A DNA stretch of 64,000 bases from Nitrospira_E sp052156535 (GTDB taxonomy: Bacteria > Nitrospirota > Nitrospiria > Nitrospirales > UBA8639). The stretch lies in the NCBI RefSeq assembly GCF_052156535.1, contig NZ_JBQKUP010000044.1, positions 314,521 through 378,520 of the forward strand, given 5' to 3'. A model generated the notes under the pieces. It did not search any database and had not been told where the DNA came from. It saw only the letters and a program-made list of their open reading frames with translations. Below, piece after piece: positions 1-8,153 of this stretch (positions within the stretch are counted from its first letter, which is position 1; each line of letters starts with the position of its first letter). A program made the translations under genes and the position numbers.

Positions 1-93
1 ATTTCCGACAAAGAAAATGAGGCTATGAAATACACCAGGCAAGGGTTGTATATTTCGTGGCTTGATCCGTTCTTGCCATAGCCAACATCTTTG

Positions 94-120
94 GATTTCA
101 CGAAATTAGATTTCACGAAA
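94..120. promoter_or_regulatory. Tandem palindromic boxes upstream of a histidine kinase gene
   Basis: The 12-mer GATTTCACGAAA occurs twice, at 94-105 and 109-120, with a 15-bp period. The core TTTC-AC-GAAA is itself an inverted repeat, so this is a pair of dyad half-sites about 80 bp before the kinase gene at 198. This looks like a dimeric-regulator operator. No regulator family is assigned, and chance repetition is possible. Confidence 0.4.
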
Positions 121-197
121 CATAGTGAACAGAGAATGGCTCATACAAGGTGAAGAAGGAATGTCCAGGTATCACGAGGGAAGGATGTCTTAGGTAG

Positions 198-1163
198 ATG
201 GATGGTGGAAGCTTCTTGTTTTGGGTATTGATCGCAACCTGCCTGATGCATTGGTTGACTGTTTTTTTGCTCCTTCGTCGGGTACGTTCGACTGAAAACC
301 CCCTTGTGTGGAAACTCTTAAGTGCGGCAGTTGGGCTCCTGGCCATTCAAAAAACCTATGGGGTATCTATTCCATTTCTTGAAAACAATCCTCCTCCATT
401 GAATTTTGTGAGCATATGGCTTGGTTTTGTTATCGCGGGATTATTGCTAGGCGGAATCGTACAGTTGTCTCCATTTTTGTATCTTTATCAACGCAATAAG
501 GAGTTATTAGCCGTCATTGAAGAACGAAATGTTATTATTCTGCATTTTCATGAACGAATAGCCCGCGCCTTGCATAAAATTCAAATGGCTATGGAAATAG
601 GGCGTCCCACCACCTTCATTATTGAGCAAGTGGCGGAAATGTCAGAAATGCTCCAGGTGTTTTTGGAGAATCTCAAGGCAGGAGTCCTGCTCGGAAACAA
701 ATTTGAGGTGGCACTTAAGACCCTGGTTGAGGATTTGAGTCGAGAATCATCATTCCCGATATTGGTCTATGTTGATCCTTCTTGTGAGGATCATCTGTCA
801 CGGGAGCAGGGTGCCCAACTGTTACATATTGTCCGAGAAGCCGTTCGGAATAGCGTACAATATTCGCACGCCAAACGAGGGCAAGTGTCTGCAAAGACGA
901 CGCCTACAGACACAATTATTGAGGTGTCAGATAATGGAAAGGGCTTTGAGGTTGATCTTGTCGGAGCTCAGGGACATGGATTGGGAATTATGGTCAACCG
1001 GGCAAAAAAGATAGGGGGTCGTCTAAAAATTCACAGCCAACCTTCCAAGGGGGCTTCCGTAATCATTGAAGTGCCATTTAATGAAGCGTCGTCTGGTAGA
1101 AGTCATTCCGCTTCAATAGAAGATGCCTCATTGAAAGCAAACAAAAACGTTCCTGTCGGGTGA
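198..1163 (+). CDS. NarX/DegS-type sensor histidine kinase (orphan)
   Basis: A 321-residue membrane histidine kinase of the HPK7 (HisKA_3) type. The N-terminus has two hydrophobic segments (about residues 5-25 and 70-95) with little periplasmic sequence between them. A dimerisation helix follows with the phospho-acceptor His in the block ERIARALHKIQ (about residue 125). The ATPase domain has an N box (REAVRNSVQYS), G1 box (DNGKGF) and G2 box (GHGLGI), so the catalytic core looks intact. The usual E-LHD context of this family is altered to A-LHK. No response-regulator gene is adjacent, so the partner must be encoded elsewhere. The ATG at 198 is preceded by a weak TTAGG. Twin palindromic boxes lie upstream. 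Confidence 0.8.
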   Translation: MDGGSFLFWVLIATCLMHWLTVFLLLRRVRSTENPLVWKLLSAAVGLLAIQKTYGVSIPFLENNPPPLNFVSIWLGFVIAGLLLGGIVQLSPFLYLYQRNKELLAVIEERNVIILHFHERIARALHKIQMAMEIGRPTTFIIEQVAEMSEMLQVFLENLKAGVLLGNKFEVALKTLVEDLSRESSFPILVYVDPSCEDHLSREQGAQLLHIVREAVRNSVQYSHAKRGQVSAKTTPTDTIIEVSDNGKGFEVDLVGAQGHGLGIMVNRAKKIGGRLKIHSQPSKGASVIIEVPFNEASSGRSHSASIEDASLKANKNVPVG

Positions 1164-1176
1164 GGTAGTGTCCGAT

Positions 1177-1204
1177 GCCTCCGACGGGGGCTTCGGCTTC
1201 TTTT
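1177..1204 (+). terminator. Possible intrinsic terminator after the histidine kinase
   Basis: GCCTCC and GGGGGC (1177-1182, 1186-1191) can form a short stem containing one G-T pair, followed by a pyrimidine-rich tract ending in TTTT. It lies 14 bp after the stop codon. The T tract is interrupted, so this is tentative. Confidence 0.3.
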
Positions 1205-1236
1205 GGAATGAGAGAGGCAAGGGGGAAGAAGGAATT

Positions 1237-1312
1237 TGGTGGCGGTGGAGGGATTTGAACCCCCGGCCCGCGGCTTATGAGTCCGCTGCTCTACCACCTG
1301 AGCTACACCGCC
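1237..1312 (-). tRNA. tRNA with CAT anticodon (Met, or Ile2 if lysidine-modified)
   Basis: The reverse strand gives a 76-nt cloverleaf. The acceptor stem is GGCGGTG/CACCGCC, the D arm carries GTAGCTC, the anticodon loop is CTCATAA and the T arm has GGTTCAAATCC. Discriminator A and an encoded CCA end it (TGGT on the plus strand at 1237-1240). The CAT anticodon fits elongator tRNA-Met or the minor tRNA-Ile read as k2CAU. The loop context GGACTCATAA occurs in both, so sequence alone does not decide. It sits alone between two plus-strand regulatory genes. Confidence 0.95.
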
Positions 1313-1504
1313 GTCATTCACCTTGAACGAAAAGATCTATACCATAGCTAGAGAACTTGGGACAATTCTTTTTCTGAAAAATGATCAGGTTTTAGGTGGA
1401 TTTCTTAGCCCTAGCATCCTGGATTGCCTTTACTTGATCCTTGCAGGTCCTAGGGATCGTGGAGATACTTTTAAAACTCTTATTATTTACCCTGGAAGAT
1501 TTTT

Positions 1505-2746
1505 ATGACTTCAACGGCTGCTCCAAACATCAAGCAATCCGTACTGGTTGGCCGGCAAGCTATTTTTGATCGTCAAAATGGAGTTTTTGGGTATGAACTC
1601 CTGTATCGAGATGGTCAAGCCAATAGTGCGCAAGTAGTTGACGGGGATGAGGCCACTGCCAGGGTCATGGTGAATACGTTTTTAGAGATGGGAATTGACC
1701 AAATAGCTGGAACGAGTCAGGCGTTCATCAACCTGACAGCGAATTTCTTTTTAAGCCAACATTATGAAGTCCTGCCAAGTCACAATGTGGTTCTTGAGGT
1801 ATTGGAGTCCATTGAGCCGACGCCCATCGTTATCCAATCGCTTCTCAGGGCTAGGCAACTTGGCTACAAAATTGCGTTGGATGACTTTATCGTTCGGGAT
1901 TCTCATCGAGCATTATTAGATGTTGCGGACTTTGTGAAGGTGGATATATTAGCATTAACGAGTGAACAGCTCCTTGAACAAATTGATGTGTTGAAGCAAT
2001 ACCCGGTTCGATTGCTTGCAGAAAAAGTCGAAGATCAAGAAGTCTATACCATGTGTTATGAAAAAGGGTTTGAATATTTTCAAGGATACTTTTTCTGTAA
2101 ACCGCAAATCATGGAGGGAGTCAAGCTTTCCGGTAACCGCATGGCGATTGTGCTTTTATTGGCCAAATTGCAGGATCCTGATATTCAAATAAAAGATCTT
2201 GAGGAATTAGTCGAAAATGACCTGTCACTCAGCCTTAAGCTTCTTCGTTTTGTGAACTCTGCGTCTGTGGGCCTTCCCCGAGTGGTTAATTCAATTGGAC
2301 AAGCCGTAGGGATGGTAGGCACCGAACGTATGCGACAATGGGCATCCTTACTGGTGCTGGCTCATACTGGTGGAAAGCCAAGCGAGCTGATGCGCATTGC
2401 CCTCATCCGGGGGCGAATGTGCCAAGGTTTGAGCCGGTTGCAAGGAGAGTCTACCAGCCAAGGCTTCACCGTTGGGCTCTTTTCTGTATTGGATGCCTAC
2501 TTTGATTGTGAGATGAAGCAACTTCTCGCAGACCTTCCTCTTGCTCCTGAAATTCTGCTTGCTCTGACCGAAGGGCAGGGATGTTTAGGGGAAATTTTAA
2601 AATGCGTGATGTCCTACGAACGAGGGGAGTGGGATCAAATTGAGAATAGTCTTTTTGAACCTCATGTGGTGAGACAAGAGTTTTTTCTCAGTACGGAATG
2701 GGCCAACGAGGTCATGAAGACAACTCTTGCGGGGAATGAAAAATAG
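1505..2746 (+). CDS. EAL-HDOD domain signalling protein (YuxH-like)
   Basis: A 413-residue cytoplasmic regulator with an N-terminal EAL-like domain (about 1-200) and a C-terminal HDOD domain (about 205-400). The EAL block reads ELLYR, as usual in YuxH-type proteins, with further relics of the fold: INLT, LEVLE, ALDDF, VKVD, LAEKVED and QGYFFCKP. AEGVE has become AEKVE, so c-di-GMP hydrolysis is doubtful. HDOD domains of this architecture generally act as signalling or scaffold modules. The ATG at 1505 has GGAAG about 7 nt upstream. It is monocistronic, convergent with the next gene. Confidence 0.85.
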   Translation: MTSTAAPNIKQSVLVGRQAIFDRQNGVFGYELLYRDGQANSAQVVDGDEATARVMVNTFLEMGIDQIAGTSQAFINLTANFFLSQHYEVLPSHNVVLEVLESIEPTPIVIQSLLRARQLGYKIALDDFIVRDSHRALLDVADFVKVDILALTSEQLLEQIDVLKQYPVRLLAEKVEDQEVYTMCYEKGFEYFQGYFFCKPQIMEGVKLSGNRMAIVLLLAKLQDPDIQIKDLEELVENDLSLSLKLLRFVNSASVGLPRVVNSIGQAVGMVGTERMRQWASLLVLAHTGGKPSELMRIALIRGRMCQGLSRLQGESTSQGFTVGLFSVLDAYFDCEMKQLLADLPLAPEILLALTEGQGCLGEILKCVMSYERGEWDQIENSLFEPHVVRQEFFLSTEWANEVMKTTLAGNEK

Positions 2747-2782
2747 CGGAGAAGGATGAGATTGCAGGTTTGGAGTCGACGA

Positions 2783-3949
2783 TTATCCCCTTCGTTTGTC
2801 GTCTGGTTCTCCTACGAAATAATTCAGCACACCTAAGCCCTTCTCGCTAAGCTCAATAGGTTTATCATCGGATTCAGGGGCCAGTTGGTCATCAGGAAGT
2901 TGTGGGTAAATTTTGATCCGTAGGTTTTCTTCCAACCCTTCATTTGAAAAATCCATATCATTGAGCAGAGCGTGTAATCGTTGGAAAGCTAAAATAGAGC
3001 GAGCATGGGATTTCCATGTTCCTGAGAATTCCGTGTCATTTACTTTGGTAATGCTTGTCCAAAACTTTGATTCTTCAGGCTCTGACATACTTCCGTCGAC
3101 GAATGCTCGCAATTTATCAAGTAACGCCTCTTCTGTTTTTTCCAAACCATCATATTCAACCATTGACCTTTCAATGGGACGTTGGGATAAGAGAGCAAGA
3201 GTTTCTTGCCAGAGGTTAATTGGTTGCAACGACTCATTCGATGGGGAGAGGTTTTCCTGGTGTTTTTGTAATTCAGTCAGAAAGTGTTGAAGGGCCTTGA
3301 CCTTCCTGGCAACTAGGCTGCCTAAAGGAATTCCCCAGACATGGGCAATCTCGTGATCCTTTAACGGGGAGTTTCCGGAAGCAATAAATTCGTTTTGAGC
3401 GAACTTCAATCGGCGTCTGAAGATCCCACGTCGACGCAATAAGGCCTGATATTCCAGGAGCAGTCGCTGTATTTGATACTCCTTCGTAGAAAGTTCCTGG
3501 TTATCCCATGTACGCTGTAATTTCCGGAGTTCCTGTCGAAGTAGAATCGAGGGTGCTTGGGTTTTGGCATCCTGCAAGGCATTCTGGGACAATCCAAATT
3601 CTGAAATGAGCAACCGTTCTGCGATCTGAATGGATTTATCAATGTTTTTCAATGCTTGAGTCAGGAATTCAATGTGCATTCCTGGGCGTTCTCGTTTTTG
3701 TCGGTAGTAATCTTTGTACTGGTTCGCCCGGGATGTGATATTTCTTTCGGCTTCAAGAGAGAGCGGGTTTCCTTTTGGCTGATTGCCTGCCAGGAAGCGG
3801 GAATCGGGTTGATCGCTGACCATATAGTCGATGGCTTCAGAACTCAGGTTCATGTACTGCAACAAAAGAAGCTGTAGCATGGTGCGGCCTTGAGTTGGAA
3901 GTGCCTGAATGGCTGATTCAATGTGTTCTAAACGCAGTGTTGAAGACAT
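2783..3949 (-). CDS. Unknown 388-residue helical protein
   Basis: Family not recognised. The protein is soluble, charged and almost wholly alpha-helical, with coiled-coil-like stretches (about 95-200). A segment near residue 200 (DHEIAHVWGIPLGSLVARKV) resembles the helix-turn-helix of sigma-factor region 4. A later segment (about 280-305, beginning FVDGSMSEPEE) resembles the start of zf-HC2/anti-sigma-type sequences but has no zinc ligands. A sigma- or anti-sigma-related role is only a guess from these two patches. The start is ATG at 3949, with no Shine-Dalgarno sequence. It lies 15 bp downstream of the small gene ending at 3965, so the two are probably cotranscribed. Confidence 0.6.
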   Translation of the reverse strand: MSSTLRLEHIESAIQALPTQGRTMLQLLLLQYMNLSSEAIDYMVSDQPDSRFLAGNQPKGNPLSLEAERNITSRANQYKDYYRQKRERPGMHIEFLTQALKNIDKSIQIAERLLISEFGLSQNALQDAKTQAPSILLRQELRKLQRTWDNQELSTKEYQIQRLLLEYQALLRRRGIFRRRLKFAQNEFIASGNSPLKDHEIAHVWGIPLGSLVARKVKALQHFLTELQKHQENLSPSNESLQPINLWQETLALLSQRPIERSMVEYDGLEKTEEALLDKLRAFVDGSMSEPEESKFWTSITKVNDTEFSGTWKSHARSILAFQRLHALLNDMDFSNEGLEENLRIKIYPQLPDDQLAPESDDKPIELSEKGLGVLNYFVGEPDDKRRG

Positions 3950-3964
3950 AATTTTTATGTAGTT

Positions 3965-4180
3965 TTATGGAGTGCCATTATCAAGAGATTCGAGGCATGT
4001 GGCTGCGTATTCTCTTAGTTGCTGTACTGTTCCATTGGCATAGAGTTCTCGCGGAATTTCAATTTTGACTAATTGCGACGGATCGACCCCTCGTTCTGCG
4101 GCCCAATCTTCGTCAATATATAAAGTTACCGCGCCATCTTTGTCCCGGCGCACAAAAAGAATATCTTTTTCGCCTTCCAT
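3965..4180 (-). CDS. Unknown 71-residue acidic protein
   Basis: A small soluble protein beginning MEGEKDILFVRRDKDG, with a beta-rich first half and a helical C-terminus. No family recognised. An in-frame ATG at 4249 would add 23 residues, but ATG 4180 has GGGAG 9 nt upstream and is preferred. It is followed 15 bp later by the unknown helical protein gene, suggesting a two-gene operon. Confidence 0.55.
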   Translation of the reverse strand: MEGEKDILFVRRDKDGAVTLYIDEDWAAERGVDPSQLVKIEIPRELYANGTVQQLREYAATCLESLDNGTP

Positions 4181-4577
4181 TCTCTGACACTCCCAAATGA
4201 AAAATAGACTTTGATTTTCTTGATAACACACCTCTTTGAGGCCTGTCAAAATGGTCGAGTGCCTTGGTTGGGGGGTTAACCGGAGGTTTTAAAATCCAAT
4301 GCATTTTAGAAGAAATTTGTTGCTGCATGTGGGAGATCCGGTAAGGCAAGATGTCGCTGTTGCAACTGATGAAGTTATCCGTACGCACTGTCGGGCAGGA
4401 ACACCTTAAAGCGTCAGCCCTATCTAGGATTGAAAAAAGTTTGAATCTATCGTGAAAATTGGAACTAATAAGCACATACAGATACCCTTTAATTGAAGGG
4501 TATCTGTTAAAAAGCTTATTTTTAAATGAAGTCTGTGGGCTGTTCTAAAGTAGGTTACAAGAATGATTGAGAGGAGA
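4181..4577. other. Intergenic region without a supported gene
   Basis: About 400 bp between two minus-strand genes. Nothing looks coding on either strand. The one notable element is the perfect 12-bp inverted repeat at 4478-4507. The remainder presumably carries the leader and promoter of the 71-residue gene. Confidence 0.5.
4478..4507. repeat. Perfect 12-bp inverted repeat
   Basis: ACAGATACCCTT and AAGGGTATCTGT are separated by the 6-nt loop TAATTG. The stem is perfect but no T run follows it on either strand, so it is not a classical intrinsic terminator. It lies 70 bp downstream of the HemQ/Cld-like gene (minus strand), where it could stabilise the mRNA 3' end. It could instead be a dyad operator. 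Confidence 0.6.
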
Positions 4578-5285
4578 TTACCCTCCGAGAGTTTCAACAG
4601 CTTCTTTGAGACTTTTCATAATACAGGTAAAAATTGGAATATCACGTTTGACATACCGGCTGCCTTCGGTAGAGCGTAATTCCATGACGAGGTCTAGAAA
4701 GTCCTGTGGGGAGTCGGTTTCAAAGGCGACCACAAATTCCTGGTCATCCAACCCAAATGAATAGGTGGTATTGAGTTTGACTGAGGGGTACTTATGCCCA
4801 ATTGCGATATGTTCATCCATCATGCCTTGTCGGGCGGCTTTGGTGAGCAGGTACCACTCTCTGGTTTTTTCAAATGGATATACAAATATATATTTCGCAC
4901 GGCCAGGAGAAATTTTCAATCTTCGACTTTCTTGGCCCTCATGCACGTGATGATCGACGTATATGGATCGTTTCGTCATGGAAAGATAAGAGTACGGCGT
5001 GGTAAGGTACCGTCCCAAGCCTGTAGCTAAAAGCTTTGAACTCATTTCTTGAAACATTTCGAGATCATAGCTAATCCGCCACAACATAAAGTCGCAATCA
5101 CCTCGTATGCCTGTTGTGGTGTAAGGCACGACAATGACTTTGCCGGAATATTCTTCCGCTGCGCGGATAAATTCTTGCTTGCCGAGGTCTCGCTCTTCTT
5201 TAGGAAGACGTCTCCACAAAGGGTCGACTTTATAGAAAGCAAAATTGACAAATTGTTGTTTGGCAGCCTCTTCGGCACCAGCCAT
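4578..5285 (-). CDS. Chlorite-dismutase-family heme protein, HemQ-like
   Basis: A 235-residue Cld/HemQ-family protein. The diagnostic C-terminal block EHIAIGHKYP...YSFGLDDQEF is clear, and His159 in EHIAIGH is the expected proximal heme ligand. True chlorite dismutases carry an Arg 13 residues after that His; here the region reads SVKLNTTYS, with Leu171/Asn172 at the equivalent place. Chlorite dismutation is therefore unlikely. A HemQ-type coproheme decarboxylase or another peroxidase-like role fits better. The start is the second ATG (5285), with AGGGGAGG 7 nt upstream; the first ATG at 5291 lies too close to that site. It is probably transcribed alone. Confidence 0.8.
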   Translation of the reverse strand: MAGAEEAAKQQFVNFAFYKVDPLWRRLPKEERDLGKQEFIRAAEEYSGKVIVVPYTTTGIRGDCDFMLWRISYDLEMFQEMSSKLLATGLGRYLTTPYSYLSMTKRSIYVDHHVHEGQESRRLKISPGRAKYIFVYPFEKTREWYLLTKAARQGMMDEHIAIGHKYPSVKLNTTYSFGLDDQEFVVAFETDSPQDFLDLVMELRSTEGSRYVKRDIPIFTCIMKSLKEAVETLGG

Positions 5286-5473
5286 AATCATACCTCCCCT
5301 GGAAAGAAAACCCGTGTTTTTTTAATCACTTAAAAAAATAGGTCTTAACATCGCTACTGCAATATTGTCAATGAGCAGGTGGCGTGATGGCTGTTAAGAT
5401 CCATTCGGAATAGGAGGAGGCAGGAATAAGACTTTAATCTTGAGAGGGGGAGAACCTTTTTAGTTCATAGCCA

Positions 5474-6133
5474 ATGAATCAAATTTTGTTTTTTCAACTA
5501 TTGTCCCAACGTGTGGGGTCTTTGCCGAGGTTGGTAAGAGATGCCGGTTTTTGGTTTCTTTTGGAAGCGGGGCTGGTCATGTTGGTTTCCTCTCCGGTGT
5601 GGGGTATTGTTCCACATCCCTCGGAATTGCAAATTCTTGAAGCCATCAAAAATGGTCAGGAGGGAGCGCGAAGCCGAACTCCACCCAATAGGCTGTATTG
5701 GCATTTCGGTATATCTTCTGAAGATGTTCCTCAAGCCCATGGATTTCTTATGACGAAATTAAATGGAATTGCGGTGATGTCCAGTCATTTTGCTCTTCGA
5801 GGAGAACGTCTCGCATCCCAGGATATTCAGCGAGTCCTGGATGAAAAGTCCCTTCAAGTCGTGGTGATAGTTTTTGGGGATTCACCAAGTTTTGCCAAAG
5901 ATAGTTATCTTTTGCTTAAACAGGGAGATCGGTTGATCAAGCCTGATCGTGTTCGGTTTGATGCCAGAGCGACGCTGTTCACCCCAAGCCAAGGACCCTC
6001 CACGTATCGTGCAAAGATTGTGGCGTCCTTTAACTATGACGTTTTTGATCCCTTGGCTCAAACCACCGTCAAAGTCTTCCCAGGAACCGGAGGCCAAGTG
6101 ACCTTTGATCTAGATTTTGCTTCCATTCCCTAA
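5474..6133 (+). CDS. Unknown secreted protein
   Basis: A 219-residue protein with a long N-terminal region ending in a hydrophobic segment (about 26-44, ending in SSPVWG) that looks like a signal peptide or anchor. The rest is a beta-rich domain (about 45-219) with no recognised motif. It is followed 58 bp later by cinA on the same strand. The ATG at 5474 follows GAGAGGGGGAGAA at some distance. The function is unknown; an envelope location is inferred from the hydrophobic segment only. Confidence 0.6.
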   Translation: MNQILFFQLLSQRVGSLPRLVRDAGFWFLLEAGLVMLVSSPVWGIVPHPSELQILEAIKNGQEGARSRTPPNRLYWHFGISSEDVPQAHGFLMTKLNGIAVMSSHFALRGERLASQDIQRVLDEKSLQVVVIVFGDSPSFAKDSYLLLKQGDRLIKPDRVRFDARATLFTPSQGPSTYRAKIVASFNYDVFDPLAQTTVKVFPGTGGQVTFDLDFASIP

Positions 6134-6191
6134 GGGTCATGGGGATGGGTGAACGACTGTGTTTGATGCAATTGGGCAGAATTTCTTGAAC

Positions 6192-7472
6192 ATGAAGTCC
6201 CTTCATGCTGACATCATTGCTGTGGGTTCAGAATTGCTTCTGGGCGGACGCCTCGATAGTAATTCGATATTTGTCGCACATCTTCTCGCTGAGTGTGGCA
6301 TTGAGGTTCGAAAAAAAATCTCCGTTGGTGATCAAAAAAGTGATATTCAAGAAACCCTTCGCGCCTCGCTGAAGCGCGCTCATGTGATCGTCTTGACGGG
6401 TGGGCTTGGTTCAACGTTCGATGATTGTACCCGTGAGGCTGTTGCCGCGACACTTCAATGTCCACTGATCAAACGAAAAAAAGCCTATGACAATCTCAAG
6501 GCTTGCTATCGACGATTTGGAAGACCGGTCACACGGCTATTGGCCAGGCAGGCTTTTCTTCCTTTTCGAGCCATGATGTTGGCGAATACTGTCGGCACGG
6601 CGCCCGGTTTTTTGATGCGTAGCGGGCAATCAGTCATTATCGCATTACCGGGTGTGCCTCGTGAGGCCAAAGTCATGATGGTTTCTCAGGTTCAGCCGAT
6701 ACTTCGGAAGTTATTTCACACCAATAGACACTATTGGCAGCATACGTTTCAAACATTTGGGTTGCCTGAAACCGATGTTCAAAGACAATTGAATCCAGTT
6801 TTGAAGGATTATGGAAGCATTCAGTTCGGTATTTTGGCTTCCCTCAGGGGAGTGATGGTGACGGTGAGTTGTTGGGTGTTCGGCGGCCCACTCTCTTCTG
6901 TGAAGGAGATGTCCCCGTTCTTTCCGGAATGGGATCACCTGATCCTTCGGATCCGTGAATGTTTAGGTCCCTGGCTCTTTGCGGAAGGTGAACGTACCAT
7001 GGAAGAAGTCGTCGGGGAAGCCTTACGAGGTCGTTCCTGGACGGTGGCACTTGCCGAATCCTGTACCGGAGGATTAGTGGCTCATCGCCTGACGGGTGTG
7101 CCCGGCAGTTCGCGGTATGTGGACCGGGGAGTCGTGTCTTATAGTAATGAGGCGAAACGAGAACTCGTGGGAGTTCCCGCCTCGACGCTTCGTCGGTATG
7201 GGGCCGTGAGCGCACAGGTTGCCATGGCTATGGCCAAAGGAATTCGAATGCGGAGTCGAGTTGATGTGGGAGTTGGAGTCACAGGAATTGCGGGTCCTGG
7301 AGGAGGGACTCCGAACAAGCCAGTGGGGCTGGTGTATGGAGCAATTGATGGTCCGCAAGGGCTTCAGAGGCAATGTTGGAGGTTTCATGGGGATCGAGGA
7401 GAAATTACATTGAAGACATCTCAGGCTGTTTTGGATTTGATCCGACGATACGCCGATGAAGCTGCATTCTAA
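6192..7472 (+). CDS. cinA: CinA: MoCF-like domain plus nicotinamide-nucleotide amidase
   Basis: A 426-residue two-domain CinA protein. The N-terminal MoCF-type domain begins HADIIAVGSELLLGG and carries the block VLTGGLGSTFDD (normally TGGLGPT). The C-terminal PncC/CinA domain (about 270-420) has LAESCTGGL and VGVTGIAGPGGG, which are diagnostic of the NMN deamidase of pyridine nucleotide salvage. ATG 6192 matches the family N-terminus; an in-frame GTG at 6159 would add 11 residues, and neither has a strong Shine-Dalgarno sequence. The 3' end overlaps thpR by 17 bp. cinA-thpR-recA is a common bacterial order. Confidence 0.92.
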   Translation: MKSLHADIIAVGSELLLGGRLDSNSIFVAHLLAECGIEVRKKISVGDQKSDIQETLRASLKRAHVIVLTGGLGSTFDDCTREAVAATLQCPLIKRKKAYDNLKACYRRFGRPVTRLLARQAFLPFRAMMLANTVGTAPGFLMRSGQSVIIALPGVPREAKVMMVSQVQPILRKLFHTNRHYWQHTFQTFGLPETDVQRQLNPVLKDYGSIQFGILASLRGVMVTVSCWVFGGPLSSVKEMSPFFPEWDHLILRIRECLGPWLFAEGERTMEEVVGEALRGRSWTVALAESCTGGLVAHRLTGVPGSSRYVDRGVVSYSNEAKRELVGVPASTLRRYGAVSAQVAMAMAKGIRMRSRVDVGVGVTGIAGPGGGTPNKPVGLVYGAIDGPQGLQRQCWRFHGDRGEITLKTSQAVLDLIRRYADEAAF

Positions 7473-8055
7473 TCAGAAGAGCCTGAGAGTCTTTTTGGCC
7501 GTTGAACTTTCCTTGGATTTGCGCCGAAAGGTGGTCGAACTTCAACGTCAGCTGCGAGAAAGCTTACCAATGGTCAATTGGGTTCGCCCTGAGTCGATAC
7601 ACCTCACACTGAAATTTCTTGGATATGTGGAGGCTTCCATGGTGGAACCGGTATTGACTGCCATTGAGCCTATCCGGACAAGTCAGCCTCCTCTCACCTT
7701 AGAAGTTCAGGGGCTGGGGGTATTTCCGCATCTTCGACGTCCACGGATACTGTGGATCGGATGTACCGGGGACACTCCTGCCTTGCTCAATCTTGTTTCA
7801 CGAATCGAAGGTGCGTTGGAACCATTAGGCTTTCCCCCTGAGGACAAGTCCTATTTCCCTCATTTGACCCTGGCCAGGATTAAACATGACCAATCTCAGG
7901 TTGGTGGCGAGCTGACTCATTCCGGCTTACTGGAGCAACCTCAGAACCTTGGGATACTCTATGTTGACCGGATCACACTTTTTCGCAGTGAGGTGAGCCA
8001 ATCCGGTGCGGAATATACGGTTTTGAGGACGGTGCCATTAAATGAGCCTGGATGA
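7456..8055 (+). CDS. thpR: RNA 2',3'-cyclic phosphodiesterase (2H family)
   Basis: A 199-residue 2H phosphoesterase of the ThpR/LigT type. The two HxT motifs are present: HLTLKFLG near residue 46 and HLTLARI near residue 138. They form the catalytic pair that opens 2',3'-cyclic phosphates on RNA. The N-terminus RVFLAVELS is typical. The length matches the family. It overlaps the end of cinA and lies upstream of recA, so it is probably cotranscribed with cinA. It is a soluble cytoplasmic enzyme. Confidence 0.9.
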   Translation: MKLHSNQKSLRVFLAVELSLDLRRKVVELQRQLRESLPMVNWVRPESIHLTLKFLGYVEASMVEPVLTAIEPIRTSQPPLTLEVQGLGVFPHLRRPRILWIGCTGDTPALLNLVSRIEGALEPLGFPPEDKSYFPHLTLARIKHDQSQVGGELTHSGLLEQPQNLGILYVDRITLFRSEVSQSGAEYTVLRTVPLNEPG

Positions 8056-8153
8056 CATCTTTCAATCTAGGTTAGGCATTTACCTGTTAAAGAGTGTGGG
8101 GTAAGATAGCCGCCACTTTGCATGCTCAGGAATATTGAACAAAAGGATACCCA

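Noticed and set aside
1237..1312. tRNA gene as an integration site for a genomic island
   Set aside because: No integrase gene, no repeat of the tRNA 3' end and no foreign-looking block next to it.
1323..1508. Open frame of 61 codons between the tRNA and the EAL-HDOD gene
   Set aside because: No ribosome-binding site and no protein-like pattern; it is probably leader sequence of the next gene.
4113..4475. Minus-strand frame of 120 codons
   Set aside because: It overlaps the better supported 71-residue gene in another frame, and its composition is not protein-like.
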